Source: Pseudogracilibacillus auburnensis
Lineage (GTDB): Bacteria > Bacillota > Bacilli > Bacillales > Amphibacillaceae
Assembly (NCBI RefSeq): GCF_003201975.1
Contig: NZ_QJJQ01000012.1
Location: 92,470-156,469 of the forward strand
Direction: 5' to 3'
Length of the DNA stretch: 64,000 nt
This document shows positions 1 to 8,876 of this stretch, in pieces (positions within the stretch are counted from its first letter, which is position 1; every line of letters starts with the position of its first letter). The notes under the pieces were generated by a model. The model ran no database searches and was not told the DNA's origin. It saw nothing but the letters and a program-made list of their open reading frames with translations. A program made the translations under genes and the position numbers.

Positions 1-156
1 ATCATGTACTTGGTTCACCCTTCCGATATTTAGTAATTTTATTATATGCATAAAAATCAATAAATTTCAAGTATTACATCTTCAATTCTTAGAAATATTC
101 TCCCATCTATGCAATATTCTTTTATTGATCTCATTTAATCAATGGAACCTTTTTAC

Positions 157-958
157 TTATTTTACAATCATCCAATTCGTATCCTTCTCTAAAGTGAGCA
201 CATACTGTGAAAACTGCGTTGCTTTTGTCGTCTCATCCAAATACTTCACCGATACCTAGACATACACCTGATTTCCAGACCGTTGGAATACAGGATTAAT
301 TAGCTCTGAAAATAAATAGTCCTTTCCAATTAGTGGTAAGGCATTATTTTGCACGTAATAAGCAAGTTCCTTATCCGTCGCTGTTGGATAAAATGCAAAA
401 AACGTCTCCAAAAACTCCGTTACTTCTTGAATAGTATCAGAATCAACCGTTCCGTTACTTTCAGGTTGTTTTGGCTTATAATCTGATTTATTTGGTAAGC
501 TCCATAAGGTGGGATTTTGTGTAATCACTAAGTTTCCTGTATTATCTTGATGAATCATGATTCGATAAGTAGAGCGAATCCACTCACTATTTTTATCCTC
601 TGTCACTTTTTGTTCTACCGAATAAACAACCGCATAGGTATCCTCATTATCCTGCGATATCGACCAAATATTTATATCACTTACACTGGAACTGGTAGGA
701 ATATCAGCTCTAACAGTATCAGTATTTAAAGCTTGCAATTCCTCCGTTAGATAATGGCTTAATTTTTCTTCTCTTCGTTCAATAGACTCTTTATTATTTT
801 GCCATGTATAGTAATCTTTCACAAAGCTTTTTGTGAAGCTTTCAATTGCACTTGTGTCCACAATTTTTGTTTCAATGACTTCTTTTTCATGAACGGTATG
901 CATTATCATTGCTAATAAATTCTGATATTTGATCATACGCTTTCTTTACATCCGTCAT
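157..958 (-). pseudogene. Decayed TcpC/VirB8-like conjugation protein
   Basis: The central reading frame (256-936) resembles the TcpC family of conjugative elements (Tn916 Orf13, VirB8-like scaffold of the mating channel), with a segment FVKDYYTWQNN followed by a charged stretch typical of the family. Two lesions are visible. A start with a good ribosome site (AAAGGGGAG before ATG at 958) reads MTDVKKAYDQISEF and stops at 887, out of frame with the main segment, so a frameshift lies near 890-905. At 256-258 an in-frame TAG is followed by 32 more plausible codons, ending at 157 with TLEKDTNWMIVK. The N-terminal membrane helix usual for TcpC is absent. I read it as a relic of an integrative conjugative element. 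The family call is by recognition and fairly sure; the exact element is not. Confidence 0.7.
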
Positions 959-981
959 CTGATATCACTCCCCTTTACATT

Positions 982-1010
982 ATTGTATATGGGCATGAAT
1001 CTTCGGTCAA
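982..1010 (-). promoter_or_regulatory. Sigma-A type promoter of the TcpC remnant
   Basis: On the minus strand TTGACC (1010-1005) and TACAAT (987-982) are separated by exactly 17 bases. A strong ribosome binding site follows immediately, before the ATG at 958. The spacing and match to consensus are good, although the downstream gene is broken. Confidence 0.5.
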
Positions 1011-1066
1011 TTTAACATAAACAAAAGCCCATGCCATATTTGACATGAACTCGTTAAGTATTCATA

Positions 1067-1486
1067 TTATATTTCTTTTGCAATCTCAATCCCTGACTTA
1101 AATTTAATTGTTAATTGTCTTTCATGAATCGTCATTTTCTCAATCAATCGTCTTAGAAGTAGATCATCATACGTTTCAAGTTGCTGCGGTTGCTCTTTTA
1201 AAAACTTAATCATTTCTTCAATCGGCTGTCTGAGTCCTTCACGATTTGCATTTTTCAACATGACTTGTTGCTTCAATTCTCGCAATCGATATATTTCGTC
1301 GGCTACATCATCATAATCTTCTTTTGAATTTGCAAGCCTGAGAAGTTCTATTTGAAGTTCTTCTAACTTTTCATCAATATTAGCTATTGGTTTATCCGCA
1401 TTTTCATTTAAAACTGTTTCAATATTTTCTAGTAGTATATTTAAATAATTTTCTTTGTTTCCTCTGGCGGAATCTTGGCGGAGAAT
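1067..1486 (-). pseudogene. C-terminal remnant of a large serine recombinase
   Basis: An open frame from just after a stop at 1487-1489 down to the TAA at 1067 reads a coiled-coil segment (LLENIETVLNEN ... EKLEELQIELLRLAN) and ends in LIEKMTIHERQLTIKFKSG. This matches the C-terminal coiled-coil and tail of large serine recombinases (resolvase-type integrases of phages and conjugative elements). The catalytic resolvase domain and the zinc ribbon are not present upstream, so about three quarters of the protein is gone. It lies beside the TcpC remnant and supports the view that this end was once a mobile element. Confidence 0.7.
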
Positions 1487-1655
1487 CTATTCATTTTTGA
1501 TTGTTTTATCCATTTTACGTACCATCTAAATGCAGTCAAATCAACGTTTTCACTTCAAATGCTCTTAGTGAATTACTCCCACTCCATCAAATAGTCTTCT
1601 GATATTATTCGAGTCAAATTTCAACTCAATTCTTCATATTTAGGCAATCAATATA

Positions 1656-1786
1656 GACGCACTTTTAATTGAACGTCTTAAAAGTTATGATTCCATATCT
1701 CAGATGAATTATAACTAACATACATTTTTCGCCTTAAATGTTTTGCACTTTACGCTAACATTTAAAAATAGTATAATTAACTCAAC
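1656..1786 (+). repeat. Direct repeat R1 with embedded promoter
   Basis: This 131-bp stretch is a diverged direct copy of 7288-7431. Shared blocks include an imperfect GACG...CGTC hairpin with TTTTAATTGAACGTCT, TTAAATGTTTTG, and TTTAAAAATAGTATAATTAA. It contains TTTACG (1749-1754), 17 bases, TATAAT (1772-1777), a plausible plus-strand promoter that is preserved in the other copy. No plus-strand gene follows. Just downstream are two small hairpins (CTAGCTT/AAGCTAG near 1787-1808 and GTTATGTAC/GTACATAAC at 1817-1845). Confidence 0.65.
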
Positions 1787-2307
1787 TCTAGCTTCTGACC
1801 AAGCTAGAAAATAAAAGTTATGTACCCAGCATTTTTGTACATAACTAACGGTGCTGTACTAGATAATATATGTGGTCGTACTATAAAAGCATCTTGCGAA
1901 CCGTAAATGTGCAATTATTCGGAAACAATATATATTATGTAAACTAGAATATTTCCAAGTAAGACAATAACTCCACCTTATATAAATTACTGGTACGGCT
2001 CTGTAATAGAATTTATTGTAGGTTGTTACCATGAAAAGTTTCAGCAAGCTGTCGATGAATTTTTGTTTTATTTGCGCAGGTTGAGAAAAATTATTCCGAT
2101 AATACACTTCGATCCTATCCATAGGATCGAAGTGTATTATCAATTCTTAGTTAACAACAACCGTTCCCTTAAAATGTGTAGTTGAGTCTTTAACATTTTC
2201 TGAACGATTTATTAATTGCTCTAAAACTTCCTCTTCATTATGAAATATGTGCCATCTTATTTAATTGTTATATAGTGTCCAAAGTTTTAATGTTTCATCA
2301 CTGTAGA
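1787..2307. other. Gene-free stretch with small hairpins and a gene crumb
   Basis: No intact gene is seen. The stretch holds the hairpin at 1817-1845, the long palindrome at 2098-2141 (listed separately), and a short minus-strand frame (about 2157-2261) reading WHIFHNEEEVLEQL and ending HFKGTVVVN. That frame has coding-like composition but no start, so it may be a gene remnant of unknown identity. Confidence 0.4.
2098..2141. repeat. 44-bp near-perfect palindrome (21-bp arms)
   Basis: Arms 2098-2118 and 2121-2141 are exact inverse complements separated by only CC. There is no T-tract on either side. The two-base centre is too short for a normal RNA loop, so a DNA cruciform or protein-binding site is more likely than a simple terminator. 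It lies about 170 bp downstream of the ABC permease operon. Confidence 0.85.
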
Positions 2308-3534
2308 TCAATCCAACAAATCTTGATTTTGCTGACGAATACAAAAAATGATCGGTAAACTGATACAAATAACTAACAAAAGAATTCCCGCATATAATTC
2401 AATCATTGGAATTTTTGTCCATTGATACAATTCATTCTTTAAATAAAACGCATCTGTAAGCACTCGATTAGCAATGACGATAAAAACAAAGGCAACTGGA
2501 ATGATTTTCATTAGTAATGACAAATAATGTTGACTGGTTTGAGAGAGGAATAAGAGAATTCCGCTATAAGCCATCCCAATCAAATAAACTAACCATACAA
2601 TGTTCACTATCCACTGACTTAATGTCCATTGATAAAAAGAATACAGTAACGGTTCTTCGCTATCACTAAAAAATGAATTCAACCCATTCGAGAAGTATTG
2701 TGTAAAATCAGTAAAATACAACAAACTTCCAAAAAACCCCATGACGCAAGTAATCAATAGAAAACTAGCAGTCATACCACTAATAAATTGTGTCCAAAGA
2801 ATTTTCCGCCCATGACGACTACTCCATTGAATTTTTTGTACCCCTAACAAGCGGTCTCTAACGAAAACAGAGGGGATCAATAAAGACAATAGAAAAATTA
2901 GCAGAATAAGAATACGTTCAAAATGATGGGCAACTGTCGAAGTTAAATGGCTCGGCAAAATGTTGCGCCATCCTTCTTCCATAAATAAAGTTTCTGAAAG
3001 TCTTTCTCTTTCTTTTTCCGAATAGTGTTCATTATTGAGAAACATGTCTGACGAATCAAATTGCTTCATAGAATTATATAATTTTTGTAAGACATCGATT
3101 TTATCCACCATTGAATGACCTGTAGCACCTATTAAGTCTTGCTCAATAGCATCAAATTGTTTACTGATTTCTTTCTCTTCCTCATTCATCTCGTTGATTG
3201 CTATATGCGGGAGATTTTCTTGAGACCATGATTCAAATTCAGCATAATTTTCAAGTTGGAGTTGTTTTGCGATAGAGTTTTCCGAGACAATCTTGTCCGC
3301 ATGTTTGACCAAGGTAGCATATTCCGCTTCAATTTCTGCGATTTCTGCATCTTCAAGCGTTTGTCCGAATCGATTTTGCCACTCAGAAGCTTGATCATAA
3401 ATAGGAATCATACCGCCATTAGGCCAATGTTTAAGGATAAATCTCATATCTTGATTGTAAAACACAATCGTTATCAAGAGCGCTACAAGAAGTAAAATCG
3501 GTTGAAATAATTTTTTTAACTCAAGAGTAAACAC
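2308..3534 (-). CDS. ABC-2 type permease, last gene of the sigma/ABC operon
   Basis: A 408-residue membrane protein. It has one hydrophobic helix at about residues 12-27, then a long hydrophilic region of about 180 residues predicted to lie outside the membrane, then about five helices from residue 205 to the C-terminus. This is the usual layout of ABC-2 export permeases that carry a large external loop after helix 1. GTG start with AAAGGAGG nine bases upstream; it begins two bases after the stop of the preceding permease, so the two are translationally linked. Together with the neighbouring permease and ATPase it should form one exporter. No substrate can be read from the sequence. Confidence 0.75.
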   Translation of the reverse strand: MFTLELKKLFQPILLLVALLITIVFYNQDMRFILKHWPNGGMIPIYDQASEWQNRFGQTLEDAEIAEIEAEYATLVKHADKIVSENSIAKQLQLENYAEFESWSQENLPHIAINEMNEEEKEISKQFDAIEQDLIGATGHSMVDKIDVLQKLYNSMKQFDSSDMFLNNEHYSEKERERLSETLFMEEGWRNILPSHLTSTVAHHFERILILLIFLLSLLIPSVFVRDRLLGVQKIQWSSRHGRKILWTQFISGMTASFLLITCVMGFFGSLLYFTDFTQYFSNGLNSFFSDSEEPLLYSFYQWTLSQWIVNIVWLVYLIGMAYSGILLFLSQTSQHYLSLLMKIIPVAFVFIVIANRVLTDAFYLKNELYQWTKIPMIELYAGILLLVICISLPIIFCIRQQNQDLLD

Positions 3535-3535
3535 T

Positions 3536-4687
3536 TTATTTTACCTCCTTTGTGGTATAGAATTTACTTGTTAAAATACCGCCAATACCTAAGAGAAATA
3601 AGTTGACAACCATTGCAATGGATTCTTGCCACGGAATGGTTGCATAAGGTCCCATTTCTGTAAACCAATAGCCCTGTACTTTCCACAAGGAGATTGGATG
3701 CCACATCAATAGGGAATGCATATTCCACCAACCCATTTGATTAATAATTTGTTCGAGTCCCAGTAAGACAACATATATGACAACGAAGACAATAAATCCG
3801 CGAAATAATTGATCTGTCCATAAGCCTACAAGAAAATTAAACCCATGACAGAGGGTAATTAATAAGCCGCCTAATACAATGGATAGAATCGTATAGTTTA
3901 ACAATGTCATTGGTTGCCAAGGTATAAAGGGAATCTCCAGCAATTGAGGAAAATAAACATTTACATGAAATTGTGTCGACATACTTGTTTGCCATAACGT
4001 TCCAATAGGATTCATATAATTAAAAATGCCAAACGTTAACATGACCATCGTTGCATAAAAAAGAATTGTGAGTATGAAGCTCGCTACATATTTACTCACT
4101 TGTGTTTTCCGTCCTGTTTTTGAGGTCATCACTAAGACATCTGTTTTCGTTAATCTCTCAGAAGTACTTCCATACAAACCTAGCAATAAAGCAAAGATTA
4201 AACTTTCTCCTAAAATGACATGAAATAATCGATTTCTTATAAAGGTGAAGACGCTCATTGTTTCTCCCGCGGCTCCCACATCCAATGCAGCTTGTTCTTC
4301 TGCTAATTCATGGACAACGGGAGTCAATTTTTCGTATTTTCTCTTCATTTTTTCAGCGACTGAACCTTGAATTTGAAAAAAATCAATCATCTCTTGACCC
4401 AACGCTTCTGTTGAGTAATGTTGAAAAACATTCTTTAGTTCAGCAGTTTCAGTCAATAATCGCTGCTGTTTCTTACTAGAAGGTTGATTAGATAGTTTTT
4501 CACCAAATTCAGATGTAATTATAGTCCCAGTTTTTACTCTTGTTTCTTGAATATAATTTAAATAAGAATGATCCAATCCTGCTGTGGCAATATAGATTGT
4601 ATTTAACAATAAACTTGCGATAAAAAACAAGTAAATCATTGGCTGTTCAAATAGTTTACGAATTTCAAAAGCGATAATTCGTAGCAT
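3536..4687 (-). CDS. ABC-2 type permease, first permease of the operon
   Basis: A 383-residue membrane protein built like its downstream neighbour: an N-terminal helix (FFIASLLLNTIYIATAG), a long hydrophilic loop, then about five membrane segments. I place the start at the ATG (MLRIIAFEIRKLF) because GAGGTGG lies just before it; a longer form starting five codons earlier has no such site. The gene overlaps the 3' end of the ATPase gene by about 23 bases, which points to coupled translation and a heterodimeric permease pair. Substrate unknown. Confidence 0.75.
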   Translation of the reverse strand: MLRIIAFEIRKLFEQPMIYLFFIASLLLNTIYIATAGLDHSYLNYIQETRVKTGTIITSEFGEKLSNQPSSKKQQRLLTETAELKNVFQHYSTEALGQEMIDFFQIQGSVAEKMKRKYEKLTPVVHELAEEQAALDVGAAGETMSVFTFIRNRLFHVILGESLIFALLLGLYGSTSERLTKTDVLVMTSKTGRKTQVSKYVASFILTILFYATMVMLTFGIFNYMNPIGTLWQTSMSTQFHVNVYFPQLLEIPFIPWQPMTLLNYTILSIVLGGLLITLCHGFNFLVGLWTDQLFRGFIVFVVIYVVLLGLEQIINQMGWWNMHSLLMWHPISLWKVQGYWFTEMGPYATIPWQESIAMVVNLFLLGIGGILTSKFYTTKEVK

Positions 4688-5540
4688 CTGTAGCCACCTC
4701 ATCTCGATAAATATACAGAAATGCGTCTTCTAAACTTGGGCGTACTTCTACCCCTTCCTTTGGGACAAATGGACTTGCAATTCTTAGCAAATGACCTTCA
4801 TCGCTTTCTCTTTCACTTAATAGCAATTGCTCTTTCGTTAATTGATAAGTAGTAGGAACTTCAAATATTTTCCCTTGTACCGATTGAGTAATTTGAGAAG
4901 ACGTTTCGCAGCAGTATAGTCGATGATTTTTAATCATAACGATTTGTTTAGCGATCGTCTCAACATCCGAAACAATATGTGTAGATAAAATGACAATTCT
5001 GTCTTGAGCAAGACGATGAATCAAATTACGAAAACGAACACGTTCTTTTGGGTCTAGGCCTGCTGTCGGTTCATCCAAAATGAGTAACTTCGGATTATTT
5101 AACATCGCTTGAGCAATTCCTACCCGTTGGATCATTCCCCCTGAAAAACGTTTCATTTTCTTGTTTTTTACATCAGAGAGTGCAACAAGTTCCAACAGTT
5201 CATCAATCTTTTTTTTCGCCTCTTTCTTATTCATTTTTTGTAATGCTGCGATATATAATAGAAATTTTGTAGGAGTGTAATTGCCATAATAACCAAAATC
5301 TTGTGGCAAATAACCTAATATTCCACGATAATCGGCTCCCAGCTCTTTAATTGCTTGACCGTTCCATAATATTTCACCGAAAGTAGGGAATAAAAGTGTT
5401 GTAATCATTTTTAATAATGTCGTTTTTCCTGCGCCATTTGGAGACAGTAATCCATAAACACCATTTTCAAAAGTTAAAGAGATATCTTCCAAAACTGGAT
5501 TGGACTGAAATTTTTTACTGACACGGTTAAGCACTAACAT
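4665..5540 (-). CDS. ABC transporter ATPase
   Basis: A 291-residue nucleotide-binding subunit with all ABC motifs: Walker A SPNGAGKTT at about 33-41, Q-loop Gln80, signature FSGGMIQR at 132-139, Walker B LLILDEP at 152-158 and the switch His188. The first Walker A residue is Ser instead of the usual Gly. The C-terminal 80 residues form an extension with no motif I recognise, common in exporter ATPases of the bacitracin/CcmA type. It overlaps the membrane-protein gene upstream and the first permease downstream, so it is a middle gene of a tightly packed operon and should energise the two permeases. Confidence 0.92.
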   Translation of the reverse strand: MLVLNRVSKKFQSNPVLEDISLTFENGVYGLLSPNGAGKTTLLKMITTLLFPTFGEILWNGQAIKELGADYRGILGYLPQDFGYYGNYTPTKFLLYIAALQKMNKKEAKKKIDELLELVALSDVKNKKMKRFSGGMIQRVGIAQAMLNNPKLLILDEPTAGLDPKERVRFRNLIHRLAQDRIVILSTHIVSDVETIAKQIVMIKNHRLYCCETSSQITQSVQGKIFEVPTTYQLTKEQLLLSERESDEGHLLRIASPFVPKEGVEVRPSLEDAFLYIYRDEVATDATNYRF

Positions 5541-6309
5541 AGTAAATCGTTCCTTCCTTTTTCATAAAGTAGTTGTGACGCAATAAATAGATAAATAAAA
5601 GTAGTAATCCAAAAACAATCACTGTGACAATCGAAACCGGTACATACAATAAAAACTGAGCGATCCCTTCTTGTTTCCAAACAAGCAGAACTCCTACTGC
5701 ACCCCAAATAATTGGCGTTATCCAATGACTGCAACGCATCGGCATTCTATATTCTAAAAGGAGTTGAATATTCGCAAATAAAAACAAGGAAGAAAACGAC
5801 AGACTAAACAATCTCATCAACGAAAGTTCTTGACCAAGTAATTGCCAAATAAGGACATTACTCCCCACAGAAACAACCAAAGAAATCCCACTAAACGCCA
5901 ACATACGTAAAATGAGTAGTTCCTTCAAAGAAACTCGTAGTGTCATTTTTAGTTCGAAGGTTCCTAACAGTCTTTCTTTCCAAATCCCAAGAAAATACAA
6001 AAGTGCATAGCAAAGAGGCGATACCATAAAAACAGTAAAATAAATTTCATCGCGGTGATTATTTCCAAGTAAATGATGTAAATCGGGAAAATACAATATC
6101 CCTACTCCTACCAACAAAAGGCCAACAATAAATAAAATGTCTCCCATTCCCCAAAAAAGATAACGGAAACCAACTTCTTGAAAATAAGAACGAAGAAATG
6201 CTCTAAATGTTACAGGCTGAAGATTGACTTCTTTTAAAATAAAAGCAATGCTATCTTCCTTTTCATTCTGTGTCAAAAGGATATTCTTTCTCTCTTTATT
6301 CATGTTCAC
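5527..6309 (-). CDS. Membrane protein between ECF sigma factor and ABC exporter
   Basis: A 260-residue protein with a cytosolic N-terminus of about 50 residues and then roughly six membrane helices (about 53-72, 91-108, 137-155, 162-182, 195-212, 220-243). It overlaps the sigma factor gene by 14 bases and the ATPase gene by 14 bases. The position directly after an ECF sigma gene is where anti-sigma factors usually sit, and the soluble N-terminus could bind the sigma factor. That role is inference, since no zinc-binding anti-sigma motif is visible. A GTG (6309) and an ATG (6303) both follow the AGGGAGGAG ribosome site. Confidence 0.6.
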   Translation of the reverse strand: MNMNKERKNILLTQNEKEDSIAFILKEVNLQPVTFRAFLRSYFQEVGFRYLFWGMGDILFIVGLLLVGVGILYFPDLHHLLGNNHRDEIYFTVFMVSPLCYALLYFLGIWKERLLGTFELKMTLRVSLKELLILRMLAFSGISLVVSVGSNVLIWQLLGQELSLMRLFSLSFSSLFLFANIQLLLEYRMPMRCSHWITPIIWGAVGVLLVWKQEGIAQFLLYVPVSIVTVIVFGLLLLFIYLLRHNYFMKKEGTIYYVSA

Positions 6310-6832
6310 GAAACTCCTCCCTAATTTTCTTAATCAATCGATAATACTGTGCTTTGATTCGTTCTTCTTTTTGAACAAGTAATGAAGCAATCTCAGGAAA
6401 AGATAATTCCCCATAAACTCGTAATCGGAAGATTTCTTGAATTTCTGGACGAAAACTTGCAACATATTGATTGATCGCTTCTAATAGTTCCTTCTGATAC
6501 ATACTTTCATCAAAATCTTTTTCTTCTACCCACTGCACATCTTTCAATTCTAACCAAGTTACCTTCACTTTGCGGCGTACATCAATGACTTTATAGGTTC
6601 CAATACGGAAGAGCCACGTTCGAAATGAAGATTTGCGATCATCATATGAACTCAATCCTTTTAGAGCAGCAATAAAAACTTCCTGTGTTAAATCAAGAGC
6701 GTCATTTCCATTACCTAACTGACGATAAAGATAAAAGTACAGGTCATCATAATAACGTCGAATCAATTCATTTGCAGCCTGATTCGAACCTTTTTTTAAT
6801 ATGTAACGAATTAAACGCTTATTGGTTAACAC
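6296..6832 (-). CDS. ECF-family RNA polymerase sigma factor
   Basis: About 178 residues. Region 2 is clear (RRYYDDLYFYLYRQ ... DLTQEVFIAALKG ... FRTWLFRIGTYKVIDVRRK), binding core polymerase and the -10 element. Region 4 is a helix-turn-helix near the C-terminus (LSFPEIASLLVQKEERIKAQYYRL). I prefer the GTG at 6832, preceded by AAGGGGAG, to the upstream ATG at 6859 that has only a weak site. It heads an operon of five overlapping genes and probably controls it, in the manner of the sigY-yxl operon of B. subtilis. The inducing signal is unknown. Confidence 0.85.
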   Translation of the reverse strand: MLTNKRLIRYILKKGSNQAANELIRRYYDDLYFYLYRQLGNGNDALDLTQEVFIAALKGLSSYDDRKSSFRTWLFRIGTYKVIDVRRKVKVTWLELKDVQWVEEKDFDESMYQKELLEAINQYVASFRPEIQEIFRLRVYGELSFPEIASLLVQKEERIKAQYYRLIKKIREEFREHE

Positions 6833-6868
6833 TTTTCTACTCCCCTTGATTTCATTCATTACCTATAT

Positions 6869-6896
6869 ATTCGAAATCTATCTTACAATCGTTGCA
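6869..6896 (-). promoter_or_regulatory. Candidate autoregulated ECF promoter
   Basis: Upstream of the sigma gene the minus strand has TGCAAC (6896-6891), a 17-base spacer and CGAATA. This resembles ECF promoters (AAC-type -35, CG-starting -10). It would allow the sigma factor to drive its own operon. The assignment rests on weak consensus only. Confidence 0.3.
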
Positions 6897-7133
6897 CTTT
6901 TTTACTATTTATTTTCATAGTTAGTTTTCTAGAAAAAAAGTTTGTTATTTTTAATCTATATCAAATTTATTCCTGAAAAAAATCTATTAATTCCTTAACT
7001 CATTTAATACTACGCTATTTTTTATATAAATGCTTTTACTCATAGGGATATTTGATTTAAGTCCTTAATCATTGAACAATATAAAGTAATAATGATTAAA
7101 CTTTTCTATAACTCAAAATAAACAATTTTATAA
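6897..7133. other. AT-rich stretch, nothing recognised
   Basis: Very AT-rich sequence between the sigma-operon promoter and the methyltransferase fragment. I see no open frame with a ribosome site, no strong hairpin and no repeat here. Confidence 0.5.
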
Positions 7134-7250
7134 TTATAGAACAATCACAACAACTTCACTTTCCCATATCGGTGTAATCCCGTAACGAGACGCTGCCAAT
7201 GGAAATACACCAATTCCGTCAAATAAACTTCCTAAATTTAGTTCGGTCAT
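7134..7250 (-). pseudogene. N-terminal fragment of a C5 DNA methyltransferase
   Basis: A 38-codon frame starts at ATG 7250 and reads LGSLFDGIG followed by FPLAASRYGITPIW. This is the S-adenosylmethionine-binding motif I and start of cytosine-C5 methyltransferases of phages and conjugative elements. The family has Gly where this copy has Val after DGIG. The frame ends after 38 residues, so the catalytic PCQ segment and target recognition domain are missing. Recognition of the family is secure, and it is certainly non-functional as a methyltransferase. Confidence 0.75.
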
Positions 7251-7287
7251 ATTGCACCTCTACTTTTCATTTTAAGGAAATAAAAAA

Positions 7288-7431
7288 GACGCTCATTTTA
7301 ATTGAACGTCTAAAAAATTATTATTCTATTGTGTTTCCATATCCCAGGTCAATTATCACTGAAACATCATTCTTTTAGTTAAATGTTTTGTATTTTACGA
7401 TAATTTTTAAAAATAGTATAATTAACTCAAC
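7288..7431 (+). repeat. Direct repeat R2 with embedded promoter
   Basis: Second copy of the repeat at 1656-1786, same orientation. It begins with an imperfect hairpin (GACGCTCA ... TTGAACGTC followed by T/A-rich sequence) and ends with TTTACG (7394-7399), 17 bases, TATAAT (7417-7422). Just downstream a 38-codon plus-strand frame (about 7439-7559, FKNFWQLYCIVREMVKAL) is open but has no start codon with a ribosome site. Confidence 0.65.
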
Positions 7432-7595
7432 CTAAGGGGCGATTTAAAAACTTTTGGCAATTGTATTGTATCGTTAGGGAAATGGTTAAAGCACTACATC
7501 CCATTATTAACATAACTATTAGAAAAGGTAAGTTCCTAAACATTTGCACCAATTTCTAATTAATATTTATATCGTTTATTTTAGCATAATTCAAG

Positions 7596-8759
7596 TTATG
7601 AATATCTTCGGGTATTTAGAGCATGACATTTGCCTCGAAAAACAGGCAGTAAGGATATTAAACCAATCATTGCCAATAGTGCGCCAACCCACAATGGTGA
7701 CGCGAGCCCGTAGCCAGCATCAATCGTTAGTCCACCAATAGAAGAACCGATCACAATTCCTAAATTGATAATAGACGTGTGTACTGTCGCAACGAGCGTT
7801 CCTGTTCCACCAACCCTCGTTATACGCGTTGCCATGGCAGGATTTAGCGAAACTCCTACTAGACCAATGATAAAAATGACCATGATTGAAATCGTCGCTA
7901 TTTTTACAAATAGACTAAATATAACTAATGCAATAGTGAGTAAACTTAGTCCAGTAGTTAAAGTAGGGTACATATAGGAATCGGTTAGTCTACCTACAAT
8001 GATATTTCCAATAATTGTAGCTACTCCATACATAGCCAAAATGAATGGCACTATATTTAGAGTGATCCCTGTTAAATTGGTTAAAATTGGCGTAAAATAA
8101 CTGAAAGCAGCAAAGGTTGCTCCAATAATGAACATGCTAGTGGCGTATGCAGCCCACAAAGGATAGCTCTTAAATAACTCGAGTTCCTTCCGAATACTTA
8201 CCTGTTCTTGTTTTATCGTTGAAGGAATAAACCATTGAGCTAATAATCCCGCCAAAAGTACCAAAATAATAATAGCCCAAAAACTAGCACGCCATCCGAA
8301 ATATTGATTAAAAACCATTGCTAATGGTAGTCCAGCAGCAGTAGCAATCATTAATCCCCCAAGAACAACGGAAGCTGCTCGACCACGTGACTGTGCTTCA
8401 ACAAGGTGAAAGGTGATTGCCATGGAAATACCAAAACAAGCGGCAGATGAAACACCTGTAATAGCTCGTGCCACAATCATCACCTCATAGCTAGAAGCAA
8501 TGGAGCCTAAAGCCTGCCCAATCAGGAAGATACTAGTAATGGCTAAAAGGGCTTTTTTTCGCGGCATTTTCAGTAACCCAATAGTTAATAGTGGTCCTCC
8601 AATAATCATCCCCGCAGCATAGACCGAAATCAGGTAACCAATGGCGGAAGTCGAAACCCCAAATTCATCTGAAAGAGATGGCATGATTCCAGCTACCATA
8701 AATTCAGATGTTGTTTGAGAAAAAATAAGAAAACCTAATATATAAACAGCAAATGGCAT
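7596..8759 (-). CDS. MFS transporter, drug:H+ antiporter-1 type
   Basis: About 387 residues with twelve hydrophobic segments spaced as in DHA1 exporters. The loop after helix 2 is short and basic (KMPRKKALL), and helix 4 carries an arginine-rich motif (VARAITGV). The start ATG at 8759 follows AGGAG at the right distance; an ATG six codons upstream overlaps that site. The gene follows the SDR reductase on the same strand, with an HxlR regulator divergent from the pair, a layout typical of inducible detoxification or efflux units. Substrate unknown. Confidence 0.85.
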   Translation of the reverse strand: MPFAVYILGFLIFSQTTSEFMVAGIMPSLSDEFGVSTSAIGYLISVYAAGMIIGGPLLTIGLLKMPRKKALLAITSIFLIGQALGSIASSYEVMIVARAITGVSSAACFGISMAITFHLVEAQSRGRAASVVLGGLMIATAAGLPLAMVFNQYFGWRASFWAIIILVLLAGLLAQWFIPSTIKQEQVSIRKELELFKSYPLWAAYATSMFIIGATFAAFSYFTPILTNLTGITLNIVPFILAMYGVATIIGNIIVGRLTDSYMYPTLTTGLSLLTIALVIFSLFVKIATISIMVIFIIGLVGVSLNPAMATRITRVGGTGTLVATVHTSIINLGIVIGSSIGGLTIDAGYGLASPLWVGALLAMIGLISLLPVFRGKCHALNTRRYS

Positions 8760-8876
8760 CAAATCAACTCCTATCATGCTCTTTAATCTGTATTTCTGTA
8801 AACTCTATTACATTTAAATACTGCTGAAAATGGGTTGAATTGCCAATGCTAACATACCGTTCATAAACATCGCTTT

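Noticed and set aside
1..156. Short minus-strand frame ending KITKYRKGEPST
   Set aside because: Only about 23 codons with no start or family; it could be gene debris but cannot be supported.
1859..2143. A 94-codon minus-strand frame
   Set aside because: It starts in the long palindrome, has no ribosome site and its composition does not look like a protein.
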